DNA of 5,013 nucleotides. It comes from Accumulibacter sp. (lineage in GTDB: Bacteria > Pseudomonadota > Gammaproteobacteria > Burkholderiales > Rhodocyclaceae). Below the pieces are notes generated by a model, which was not told where the DNA came from, ran no database searches, and saw only the letters and a program-made list of their open reading frames with translations. Positions 1-5,013 of the stretch are shown here, one piece after another; the first letter of the stretch is position 1, and every line of letters starts with the position of its first letter. A program made the position numbers and the translations under genes. The stretch is from contig JAISNE010000088.1 of NCBI GenBank assembly GCA_031276375.1, positions 1 to 5,013 of the forward strand, read 5' to 3'.

Positions 1-705
1 GGCCCGGCGGGCGTGCCGGGCGCGCCGCCGGTGCCGGGACAGATCGACGCCGCCGGCGTGCGGGCGCAGATCGCCAATGTCGGGCAGCCGGTCGAAACGC
101 GCAAGGATTCGACGCTCAATTACGAAGTCGACCGCACCATCCGCCACACCAGGCAATCGGTCGGCGTCATCCGGCGCCTGACCGCGGCGGTGGCGGTCAA
201 TTACCGCAAGGACGCCAAGGGGGTGGCCAAACCGCTCGCCGAGCCCGAACTGCGTCAGATCAACGATCTGGTCAGGGAAGCCATGGGTTTCAACCAGGAA
301 CGCGGCGATTCGGTGTCGGTCGCCAACGCCCTGTTTACCGATTTCGGGAAGGATGAGACGGAAATCTCGGTGTGGAACGATCCGCAGGTCATCCTGAGTT
401 ATTCCAGGGAGATTTTCAAATACGTCCTCATCGCCCTGATCGCCGCTTATCTGATCTTCAAGATCATCCTGCCGCTGGTGCGGACGATGCTCCCGCCGCC
501 ACCGCCGCCGCCGCAGGAGGCGGGCGGCAACGTCGATACCGACGACGAGGAAGGGGCGGAGGAAGAAGAGGAAGAGCCTCACGAGCCGACCGCGGCCGAG
601 CTGCTGGAGCAGAAACTGGCGCAGGTGCGCGAGATCGCGCGGCAGAATCCGAAGGCGGTCGCCAATATCATCAAGGACTGGACGGGTGTCAACAATGGCG
701 GATGA
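1..705 (+). CDS. fliF: Flagellar MS-ring protein FliF, C-terminal part (5' end outside window)
   Basis: FliF assembles the MS ring, the inner-membrane base on which the motor and export gate are built. The reading frame is open from base 1, so the ATG at 13 is internal and the gene starts upstream; 234 residues are visible. In order these are the end of the periplasmic region, with the conserved stretch LNYEVDRTIRHTR (about 115-153), then the second transmembrane helix (about 421-480, YVLIALIAAYLIFKIILPLV). Seven consecutive prolines follow (493-513), then a very acidic linker rich in Glu/Asp (about 535-585). The cytoplasmic FliG-binding tail closes the protein, with the typical ending AVANIIKDW (about 655-681). 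The layout matches the C-terminus of known FliF proteins. The stop TGA lies inside the start of fliG, so translation of the two is probably coupled. The proline run and acidic linker are plausible for the family but variable in it. Confidence 0.96.
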   Translation, partial: GPAGVPGAPPVPGQIDAAGVRAQIANVGQPVETRKDSTLNYEVDRTIRHTRQSVGVIRRLTAAVAVNYRKDAKGVAKPLAEPELRQINDLVREAMGFNQERGDSVSVANALFTDFGKDETEISVWNDPQVILSYSREIFKYVLIALIAAYLIFKIILPLVRTMLPPPPPPPQEAGGNVDTDDEEGAEEEEEEPHEPTAAELLEQKLAQVREIARQNPKAVANIIKDWTGVNNGG

Positions 706-1690
706 TGGACTGGAAAAAAGCGCCATCCTGCTCATCGCGCTGGGCGAGGAGTATGCGTCCGAAGTGCTCAAGCACCTCGGCCCGCGGGAGGTGCAGAAAC
801 TCGGGCACGCCATGGCGGCGCTGAAAACGGTGCCGCGCGCGAGGATGGACGAGGTGCTGGCCGAATTCCAGGCCACCGCCGCCGAATCGTCCTCGGTGAG
901 CGTCGATACCGATGCCTATGTCCGCTCGGTGCTGACCAAGGCGCTGGGCGACGACAACGCCAGCCATCTCATTTCGCGCATTCTGCAGGGCGGCGACACC
1001 AACGGCATCGAGGGACTCAAGTGGCTCGACGCGCCGACCGTGGCCGACCTGATCCGCAACGAGCATCCCCAGATCATCGCCACGATTCTCGTGCACCTCG
1101 AAAAGGATCACGTCAGCGACATCCTCAACAACTTCAGCGAGCGCCTGCGCAACGATGTCGTACTGCGCATCGCCACGCTGGAGGGGATCCAGCCGGAGGC
1201 GCTCAAGGAACTCAACGACGTCATGCTGCGCCTGCTGTCCGGCTCCGCCAACATCAAGAAATCGGCCATGGGCGGCGTGCGCACGGTCGCGGAAATCCTC
1301 AATTACATGGGCTCGGCCAACGAAACGACGGTGATCGATTCGATCCGCGAGTACGATCCGGACCTCGCCCAGCGCATCCTCGACGAGATGTTCGTGTTCG
1401 AGAACCTGCTCGACGTCGACGACCGCTCCATCCAGCTCCTGCTGCGCGAAATCCAGTCGGACTCGCTGATCCTGGCGATGAAGGGCGCCTCGGAGACGCT
1501 GCGCGAGAAAATCTTCAAGAACATGTCGCAGCGCGCGGCGGAAATGCTGCGCGAGGATCTCGAATCGCGCGGCCCGGTGCGCGTCTCCGAGGTCGAGAAC
1601 GAGCAGAAGGAAATCCTCAAGATCGTCCGCCGCCTGGCCGACGAAGGCCAGATCGTGCTCGGCGGCGCCGGCGGCGAACAGATGATCTGA
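695..1690 (+). CDS. fliG: Flagellar motor switch protein FliG
   Basis: FliG is the rotor protein that couples the MS ring to the C-ring and receives torque from MotA/MotB. The product has 331 residues, the same length as E. coli FliG. It starts MADDGLEKSAILLIALGEE, typical of the family. The ATG at 695 is preferred over a GTG at 686 because the family begins at this point; it overlaps fliF by 11 bases. The middle domain has the EHPQ motif (residues 123-126). The C-terminal domain has the DVDDRSIQ and KGA segments and a NMSQRAAEMLREDLESRGPVR stretch. Charged torque residues align with those known in E. coli (K264, R281, D288, D289, R297) as K263, R280, E287, D288 and R296, so the only change is a conservative Asp to Glu. 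Thirteen bases separate the stop from fliH. Nothing suggests damage. Confidence 0.97.
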   Translation: MADDGLEKSAILLIALGEEYASEVLKHLGPREVQKLGHAMAALKTVPRARMDEVLAEFQATAAESSSVSVDTDAYVRSVLTKALGDDNASHLISRILQGGDTNGIEGLKWLDAPTVADLIRNEHPQIIATILVHLEKDHVSDILNNFSERLRNDVVLRIATLEGIQPEALKELNDVMLRLLSGSANIKKSAMGGVRTVAEILNYMGSANETTVIDSIREYDPDLAQRILDEMFVFENLLDVDDRSIQLLLREIQSDSLILAMKGASETLREKIFKNMSQRAAEMLREDLESRGPVRVSEVENEQKEILKIVRRLADEGQIVLGGAGGEQMI

Positions 1691-1703
1691 CGGCCCCGCG
1701 ATC

Positions 1704-2483
1704 ATGACCGGCTTCATTCCCAGGGAAAAACTCACCGCCTACCAGCGCTGGGAGCTGGCCGCGTTCGACGAGGAACAGGCGGAAGCGCCGCCGGACAAGG
1801 CCAAAGAGACGGGAGAGACGCCGCCCGCCGCGGCGCCGGCGGCACAAGCGCCCGAACCGCCCGAACAGCCGGCGATCGTCCTGCCCACCGCCGCCGACAT
1901 CGAGCGCATGCACGACGAGGCGCATGAACAGGGCTACTCGGAAGGCTATTCGGAGGGTTATTCGGCGGGCCAGGCGGAAGGCCGCGCGGCCGGACACACG
2001 GCGGGCCAGGCGGAAGGCCTGGCCGAGGCGCGGGAGCTGGCCGCCCGGATCGCGGAAATCCTGGGAAACCTGGAACGGGCCGCGGAGGAAATCGAACAGC
2101 GCGTCGCCGAGCAATTGCTCGACACCGCCGTGGAAATCGCCGGCCAGGTGCTGCGCCAGAGCCTGCGGATCAAGCCCGAACTCCTTTTGCCGGTGGTCCG
2201 CGAAGCGATCGACGCGCTGCCGTTCGGTTCCGGCCACCCGGCCCTGCTGCTGCATCCCGGCGACGCCGCGCTGGTGCGGGCGCAAATGGGCGATCACCTG
2301 GCCCACAACCGCTGGCGGATCATCGAGGACGCCTCGCTGACGCCGGGCGGCTGCCGGATCGAACTGAACGCCAGCGAAGTCGACGCGACCGTGGAAACGC
2401 GCTGGCGGCGCGTCATCGAAACCATCGGCGTTAGCCGCGACTGGCTGGACGACGCCCCCACCAGGGAGCGGCGGCAAATATGA
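1704..2483 (+). CDS. fliH: Flagellar export ATPase regulator / stator stalk FliH
   Basis: FliH binds FliI, holds it inactive in the cytoplasm and tethers the ATPase ring to the C-ring and export gate. The product has 259 residues. The N-terminus carries an [14 protein letters not shown] segment with Trp16; in FliH a conserved N-terminal Trp contacts the export gate and FliN. A Pro/Ala/Glu-rich linker follows (about residues 25-60). Next is a long helix with glycines at residues 77, 81, 85, 89, 93, 97, 101 and 105, that is seven consecutive GxxxG steps, a hallmark of FliH. The C-terminal domain (about 130-255) resembles the stalk subunits of F/V-type ATPases and is the FliI-binding part. No clear Shine-Dalgarno sequence is visible before the ATG, so coupling to fliG is likely. 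The stop overlaps the fliI start as ATGA. Confidence 0.94.
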   Translation: MTGFIPREKLTAYQRWELAAFDEEQAEAPPDKAKETGETPPAAAPAAQAPEPPEQPAIVLPTAADIERMHDEAHEQGYSEGYSEGYSAGQAEGRAAGHTAGQAEGLAEARELAARIAEILGNLERAAEEIEQRVAEQLLDTAVEIAGQVLRQSLRIKPELLLPVVREAIDALPFGSGHPALLLHPGDAALVRAQMGDHLAHNRWRIIEDASLTPGGCRIELNASEVDATVETRWRRVIETIGVSRDWLDDAPTRERRQI

Positions 2484-3904
2484 GCGAGAGCGCGCCGAAC
2501 AAGTACCTCGAACGCTGGAACGCCTTCCTTGGCAGTTGCCGCGAAACCGTCGCCCAGGCCGCGCCGCTCGTGTCTACCGGATACCTGACCCGGATCAACG
2601 GCCTGGTCATGGAAGCCGCCGGGCTGAAGCTGCCGCTCGGCAGTTCCTGCCGGATCACTCCGGCCGGCGGCTCGCCGATCGAAGCGGAAGTGGTCGGTTT
2701 CAACGGCGAGCGCCTCTTCCTGATGCCCACCGAGGACGTTTACGGACTGTCTCCGGGCGCCCGCGTCGCCGCGCTCGGGAACCAGCTTGCCCCGCCCAGG
2801 GTCGGCCAGCCCGCGCCGGCCCGGCGCCGGGCCGTCGACCGGGCCAAGATGCTGCCGGTCGGCGAGGCGCTGCTCGGCCGGGTGATCGACGGCGCCGGCC
2901 GGCCGCTCGACCGCGTCGGCCCGCTCCTGGCCGATACGCCGCGGCCCCTGCAGGGACGGCCGGTCAACCCGATGTCGCGGGCGCCGATCGATCGCTCGCT
3001 CGATGTCGGCATCCGCTGCATCAACGCCCTGCTGACCGTCGGGCGCGGACAGCGCATGGGCCTCTTCGCCGGTTCCGGCGTCGGCAAAAGCGTGCTGCTC
3101 GGGATGATGGCGCGCTACACCGAGGCCGAAGTGATCGTCGTCGGCCTGATCGGCGAGCGCGGCCGCGAAGTCAAGGAATTCATCGAACAGATCCTCGGCG
3201 AGGAGGGCCTGCGCCGCGCCGTGGTCGTGGCCGCGCCGGCCGACGTCAGCCCGCTGATGCGTTTGCAGGGCGCGGCCTACGCCACGGCGATCGCCGAATA
3301 CTTCCGCGACCGGAAACGCCACGTGCTGCTGATCATGGATTCGCTGACGCGCTACGCCATGGCCCAGCGCGAAATCGCCCTGGCCATCGGCGAGCCGCCG
3401 GTGACGCGCGGCTACCCGCCGTCGGTGTTCGCGCGCCTGCCGCAGCTCGTCGAGCGCGCCGGCAACGGCGGCGAGGACGGCGGCTCGATCACCGCCTTCT
3501 ACACGGTGCTCGCCGAAGGCGACGACCAGCAGGACCCGATCGCCGACTCCGCCCGCGCCATCCTCGACGGGCACATCGTCCTGTCGCGCTCGCTGGCCGA
3601 CGCCGGGCACTATCCCGCGGTCGACATCGAACAATCGATATCGCGCGCCATGGTCAGCCTGATTACTCCCGAGCATCTCGGACTGATCCGGAATTTCAAG
3701 CAGCTCTATTCGCGTTATCAACGCTCGCGCGACCTGATCAGCGTCGGCGCCTACGCCGCCGGCTCCGACCCGATGCTCGACCAGGCCATCGCCATCTACC
3801 CGTCGTTCGAACGTTTTCTCCAGCAAGACCTCACCGAACGCTCCAATTTCGACGACAGCATCGGCCAACTGACCGCCCTGTTCGGCGACAAGCGCGCTTC
3901 CTGA
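2480..3904 (+). CDS. fliI: Flagellum-specific type III export ATPase FliI
   Basis: FliI is the hexameric ATPase of flagellar protein export, related to the F1 beta subunit. It helps unload export substrates and chaperones at the gate. The product has 474 residues. An N-terminal segment for FliH binding and a beta-barrel region (to about residue 105) come first, then an Arg/Pro-rich linker and the start of the ATPase domain ([20 protein letters not shown]). The Walker A loop GSGVGKS spans residues 198-204 (Lys203). The catalytic Glu226 lies in [10 protein letters not shown]. Walker B ends in LLIMDSLTR with Asp287, and GYPPSVF spans 311-317. All are as expected for FliI rather than for the ATP synthase, and the flanking fliH and fliJ exclude an injectisome paralogue. 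An AGGGAG sequence (2463-2468) sits 11 bases before the ATG, a little far, and the ATGA overlap with fliH suggests translational coupling. Confidence 0.98.
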   Translation: MSESAPNKYLERWNAFLGSCRETVAQAAPLVSTGYLTRINGLVMEAAGLKLPLGSSCRITPAGGSPIEAEVVGFNGERLFLMPTEDVYGLSPGARVAALGNQLAPPRVGQPAPARRRAVDRAKMLPVGEALLGRVIDGAGRPLDRVGPLLADTPRPLQGRPVNPMSRAPIDRSLDVGIRCINALLTVGRGQRMGLFAGSGVGKSVLLGMMARYTEAEVIVVGLIGERGREVKEFIEQILGEEGLRRAVVVAAPADVSPLMRLQGAAYATAIAEYFRDRKRHVLLIMDSLTRYAMAQREIALAIGEPPVTRGYPPSVFARLPQLVERAGNGGEDGGSITAFYTVLAEGDDQQDPIADSARAILDGHIVLSRSLADAGHYPAVDIEQSISRAMVSLITPEHLGLIRNFKQLYSRYQRSRDLISVGAYAAGSDPMLDQAIAIYPSFERFLQQDLTERSNFDDSIGQLTALFGDKRAS

Positions 3905-3908
3905 TCTC

Positions 3909-4349
3909 ATGGTCAAGCCATTCCCCCTGCAAACCATCCTCGAACTGATGCAAGACCGCGCCGACGAAGCGACGCGCAACCTGGCCCGCCTGATCGCCAA
4001 CGAAAAGGAGGCGAAAGCCAGGCTGGAGCTGCTGCTGGGTTATCGCGAAGATTACGCCAACCGCTTCCGCGAAGCGTCGAAAAACGGACTGACGCAGCGC
4101 GAATGGCACAATTTCCAGCAATTCCTGAGCCGCATCGACGAAGCCATCGAAGTGCAGCGCGGAACCGTCGCCACCCAGGCGCGGAATACGGCGGCCGGGC
4201 AGCAGCAATGGCGGGAGCAGCGAAAAAAACTCAAAGCCTTCGACACGCTGTCGGCGCGCCATTTCGCCAGCGAAAACGCCAAGGAATCGAAACGCGACCA
4301 GAAACTCCAGGACGAATTCGCCGCCCGTTCCAAAAACCTGCCCCGCTAG
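3909..4349 (+). CDS. fliJ: Flagellar export coiled-coil stalk protein FliJ
   Basis: FliJ is the small coiled-coil protein that sits in the FliI ring like the gamma subunit of ATP synthase. It also contacts FlhA, activating the export gate. The product has 146 residues, close to the roughly 147 of enterobacterial FliJ. It begins MVKPFPLQTILELMQDRADEA, with the usual hydrophobic FPL start. Nearly the whole chain reads as two long charged helices rich in Glu, Lys, Arg, Gln and Ala, with no membrane segment or cysteine. A conserved-type middle segment (WHNFQQFLSRIDEAI, about residues 66-80) and a basic C-terminus (KESKRDQKLQDEFAAR) are present. It begins four bases after the fliI stop without a visible ribosome binding site, so it is probably translated by re-initiation. 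It is the last intact flagellar gene in view. Confidence 0.93.
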   Translation: MVKPFPLQTILELMQDRADEATRNLARLIANEKEAKARLELLLGYREDYANRFREASKNGLTQREWHNFQQFLSRIDEAIEVQRGTVATQARNTAAGQQQWREQRKKLKAFDTLSARHFASENAKESKRDQKLQDEFAARSKNLPR

Positions 4350-4358
4350 AGCATTTCA

Positions 4359-4371
4359 ACAATAATATTGT
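4359..4371. repeat. Small A/T-rich inverted repeat after fliJ
   Basis: ACAAT and ATTGT form a 5-bp perfect dyad around AAT, ten bases after the fliJ stop. It is short and A/T-rich, so it could be chance. It marks the drop in G+C where the flagellar genes end. Confidence 0.3.
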
Positions 4372-4379
4372 GCATCAGA

Positions 4380-4404
4380 CTGCCTTCGCGCCCCGCGGAG
4401 GCAG
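4380..4404 (+). terminator. GC-rich hairpin, possible terminator of the fli transcript
   Basis: CTGCCTTCGCG pairs with CGCGGAGGCAG across a CCC loop, giving an 11-bp stem with one G-T pair. It begins 31 bases after the fliJ stop. The only T run (TTTT, 4417-4420) lies 12 bases beyond the stem, so this is not a classical intrinsic terminator. It could attenuate transcription, stabilise the 3' end of the mRNA, or pause polymerase. The stem is clear; the function is inferred. Confidence 0.5.
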
Positions 4405-4459
4405 ATCGACAGAATATTTTCAAAGTTAAACCGCTGCCGGAAGATCGAGCGGGCGACGT

Positions 4460-4464
4460 ATGAT
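4460..4464. repeat. Left copy of 5-bp target-site duplication
   Basis: ATGAT precedes the left terminal repeat. It is part of the transposase codons TAT GAT (Tyr-Asp) and matches 4754-4758. The shared sequence is GTATGAT (4458-4464), so the true duplication may be 3 to 7 bp. Confidence 0.7.
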
Positions 4465-4514
4465 ACCAAGTTGCCGCCAAACCATCGTGATACGCCAAAA
4501 ATGACGGCGGTACG

Positions 4515-4531
4515 GCGAGCCTACGGCTCGC
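4515..4531. repeat. 7-bp GC hairpin inside the MITE
   Basis: GCGAGCC and GGCTCGC form a perfect 7-bp stem with a TAC loop. It is the first of three compact GC hairpins with 3-base loops in the left half of the element, all of the form stem-3-stem. Confidence 0.75.
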
Positions 4532-4562
4532 ATTGCGGGCGGGACGCCCGCGCTCCTGTTCG

Positions 4563-4590
4563 GAGGACTGAGGACAGAAGACCGAAGACG
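4563..4590. repeat. Four tandem 7-mers GARGACN
   Basis: GAGGACT, GAGGACA, GAAGACC and GAAGACG follow each other without gaps. Five of the seven positions are constant, one is A/G and the last varies. The strand is strongly purine-rich here. The tract lies in the spacer between the two arms of the 22-bp inverted repeat. Confidence 0.65.
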
Positions 4591-4599
4591 GTAGTATTG

Positions 4600-4614
4600 C
4601 GGCGCGTAGCGCCG
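4600..4614. repeat. 6-bp GC hairpin inside the MITE
   Basis: CGGCGC and GCGCCG pair around a GTA loop. It has the same stem-3-stem design as the hairpins at 4515-4531 and 4535-4551. Confidence 0.6.
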
Positions 4615-4706
4615 GTAACTGGCTGCCCTCTGCCTTCGGGTCGTCCGGACCGGGAGCGCGGGCGTCTCGCCCGCTTCGTGGGACTATACAAAAATGACCG
4701 CAATCC

Positions 4707-4729
4707 TGATATGTCAGACTTACATATCA
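4707..4729. repeat. 8-bp A/T-rich dyad near the right end of the MITE
   Basis: TGATATGT and ACATATCA form a perfect 8-bp inverted repeat with a 7-base spacer (CAGACTT). Its base composition contrasts with the GC hairpins to its left. It looks like a protein-binding dyad, either a transposase site or a regulator site, but no function can be shown. Confidence 0.55.
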
Positions 4730-4753
4730 ACGGCCTATTGAGCGCAACTTGGT

Positions 4754-4758
4754 ATGAT
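4754..4758. repeat. Right copy of 5-bp target-site duplication
   Basis: ATGAT follows the right terminal repeat and continues directly into the transposase codons TCG GTG ACC (Ser-Val-Thr), as expected for the second target copy. Confidence 0.7.
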
Positions 4759-4995
4759 TCGGTGACCTTCCGTTTCATTGCGGCGGGCGCGCATCCCGAC
4801 CATGACACGCTGGCAAGCTTTCGGCGGTGCTTTCGGGATGAAGCTGCCGGAAGAGATATCCCGGCGCCAGACGCGATTGGAGATCATGGCGGTCGCCAAG
4901 GCCAGGATCGCGGAACGCGCCAAAGTCCGCTTCGAGAAAGCGCGCCATCCCCGGCGTCGTTACAATATCGCCTTTGAATCGCATGACTCATATTT

Positions 4996-4999
4996 GGAG
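4996..4999 (+). promoter_or_regulatory. Ribosome binding site before the ATG at 5006
   Basis: GGAG within TTGGAGA stands 6 bases before the ATG. It is the best placed Shine-Dalgarno sequence in the window and the main reason for calling a gene start there. Confidence 0.6.
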
Positions 5000-5005
5000 A
5001 ACGAC

Positions 5006-5013
5006 ATGAGCAC
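5006..5013 (+). CDS. Probable start of the next gene (continues beyond window)
   Basis: Only ATGAGCAC is visible (Met-Ser-Thr or similar). The evidence is the well-spaced GGAG just upstream and the end of recognisable transposase sequence about 65 bases earlier. In many proteobacteria fliK or fliL follows fliJ, so a flagellar gene is plausible, but the visible bases cannot show it. The frame is also open upstream through transposase piece 3, so a longer fused reading frame is formally possible. Confidence 0.45.

Larger units (their letters stand above)
4535..4674. repeat. 22-bp inverted repeat whose arms are themselves hairpins
   Basis: The left arm (4535-4556) and right arm (4653-4674) are reverse complements at 21 of 22 positions. 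Each arm also holds its own hairpin: GCGGGCG-GGA-CGCCCGC at 4535-4551 and GCGGGCG-TCT-CGCCCGC at 4658-4674. The region can therefore fold either as two small hairpins or as one long stem. The arms end in a GCTCC/GGAGC segment. The single mismatch lies in the loop, so both 7-bp stems are perfect. Confidence 0.8.
4496..4701. repeat. 13-mer direct repeat framing the core of the MITE
   Basis: CAAAAATGACGGC (4496-4508) and CAAAAATGACCGC (4689-4701) agree at 12 of 13 positions and stand 193 bases apart. They enclose all the GC-rich hairpins of the element. They may mark a module inserted into, or duplicated within, an older and shorter element. Confidence 0.65.
4465..4753. mobile_element. 289-bp MITE-like element inserted in the transposase relic
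   Basis: The element starts ACCAAGTTGC and ends GCAACTTGGT, a perfect 10-bp terminal inverted repeat. ATGAT flanks both ends (4460-4464 and 4754-4758) as a target duplication. GTATGAT is repeated on both sides, so the exact boundary can shift: an 11-bp repeat with a 3-bp duplication fits equally well. Deleting element plus one target copy restores the reading frame and motif of the host transposase, which is strong internal proof of insertion. It has no recognisable gene and is too small for a transposase, so it must be mobilised in trans. The inside is dominated by short hairpins and repeats, listed separately. Neither the mobilising transposase nor a known family name can be given from this window. 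Confidence 0.8.
4414..4939 (+). pseudogene. Relic of an IS1182-like (DUF772-type) transposase, interrupted and deleted
   Basis: Three pieces of one transposase lie in order. Piece 1 (about 4414-4464) reads IFS..., then CRKIERATYD. Piece 2 (4759-4833) reads SVTFRFIAAG, then HPDHDTLASFRR. Both are in the same frame and join exactly once the 294-bp insertion between them is removed. The motif (RKIERATYDSV..FRFIA...HPDHDTL..FRR) is the N-terminal DUF772 region of IS1182-type DDE transposases. Piece 3 (about 4838-4939) is in another frame and reads MKLPEEISRRQTRLE, then AKARIAERAKVRFE, which resembles the region after the first catalytic Asp in such proteins. The segment expected between pieces 2 and 3, which should hold the DGTK catalytic motif, is absent. 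The true N-terminus and the C-terminal catalytic half are also missing. Piece 1 seems to carry about four extra codons (KLNR). It cannot encode a working transposase. The family is recognised from memory and could be a close relative of IS1182. Confidence 0.8.

Noticed and set aside
686..694. GTG at 686 as the fliG start
   Set aside because: It would add MST before MADDGLEKSAILL; FliG proteins normally begin right at the latter, and the ATG at 695 gives the standard 331-residue length.
689..1735. A 348-codon minus-strand open frame opposite fliG
   Set aside because: Its composition mirrors fliG codon use and no recognisable domain appears; it is a shadow frame.
2294..4000. A 568-codon open frame on the minus strand opposite fliH/fliI
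   Set aside because: It is antisense to clearly conserved fliI, has a low-complexity Arg/Asp/Gly/Ala composition, and is explained by the codon bias of a GC-rich gene.
4535..4674. CRISPR-like array
   Set aside because: The repeats are inverted, only two, and lack regular spacers; the structure is a paired palindrome, not a CRISPR array.
4433..4854. 12-base direct repeat GCTGCCGGAAGA at 4433-4444 and 4843-4854
   Set aside because: The two copies code different, expected transposase residues in different frames (CRKI and LPEE). The match is most simply a coincidence of GC-rich codons, although a role in recombination cannot be excluded.
4961..4966. TACAAT as a -10 box for the gene at 5006
   Set aside because: It is 39 bases before the ATG and looks like a -10 hexamer, but no acceptable -35 sequence lies 16-18 bases upstream. 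One hexamer is too little evidence.
4471..4977. A 168-codon + strand frame read as a single gene
   Set aside because: It begins inside the MITE at a TTG and is a mixture of palindromic repeats with a transposase fragment. Only the part after 4753 resembles a protein, so it is not a gene in its own right.

Overview
The window carries the end of one flagellar gene and four complete ones, all on the + strand in the order fliF(partial)-fliG-fliH-fliI-fliJ (1-4349). They are packed with overlaps or gaps of at most 13 bases. The high G+C content, protein character and gene order fit a motile Gram-negative proteobacterium. A betaproteobacterium of the Rhodocyclales type is my best guess, but no taxonomic marker is present and the genus is not determined.

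These genes build the core of the flagellar motor and its export machinery. FliF forms the MS ring in the inner membrane, and its cytoplasmic tail holds FliG. FliG is the rotor subunit that receives torque from the stator. FliH, FliI and FliJ form the soluble ATPase complex (FliH as stalk and regulator, FliI as hexameric ATPase, FliJ as central coiled-coil stalk) that feeds the flagellar type III export gate. All four complete genes look intact and functional.

The last 664 bases (4350-5013) are different. After fliJ comes a strong GC hairpin (4380-4404), then the relic of an IS1182-like (DUF772-type) transposase. The relic has lost both ends and an internal segment. It is also split by a compact 289-bp MITE-like element (4465-4753) with 10-bp terminal inverted repeats and a duplicated ATGAT target. 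Removing the element plus one target copy (294 bases net) exactly restores the conserved transposase reading IERATYDSVTFRFIAAG, so host and insert confirm each other. The element is full of small structures: three short GC hairpins, a 22-bp inverted repeat whose two arms include two of them, four tandem 7-mers, an 8-bp A/T-rich dyad and a 13-mer direct repeat.

At the right edge a well-spaced ribosome binding site (4996-4999) precedes an ATG at 5006, probably the start of the next gene. In many relatives fliK or fliL follows fliJ, but only eight coding bases are visible. All family assignments are from reading the sequence; no database search was run.
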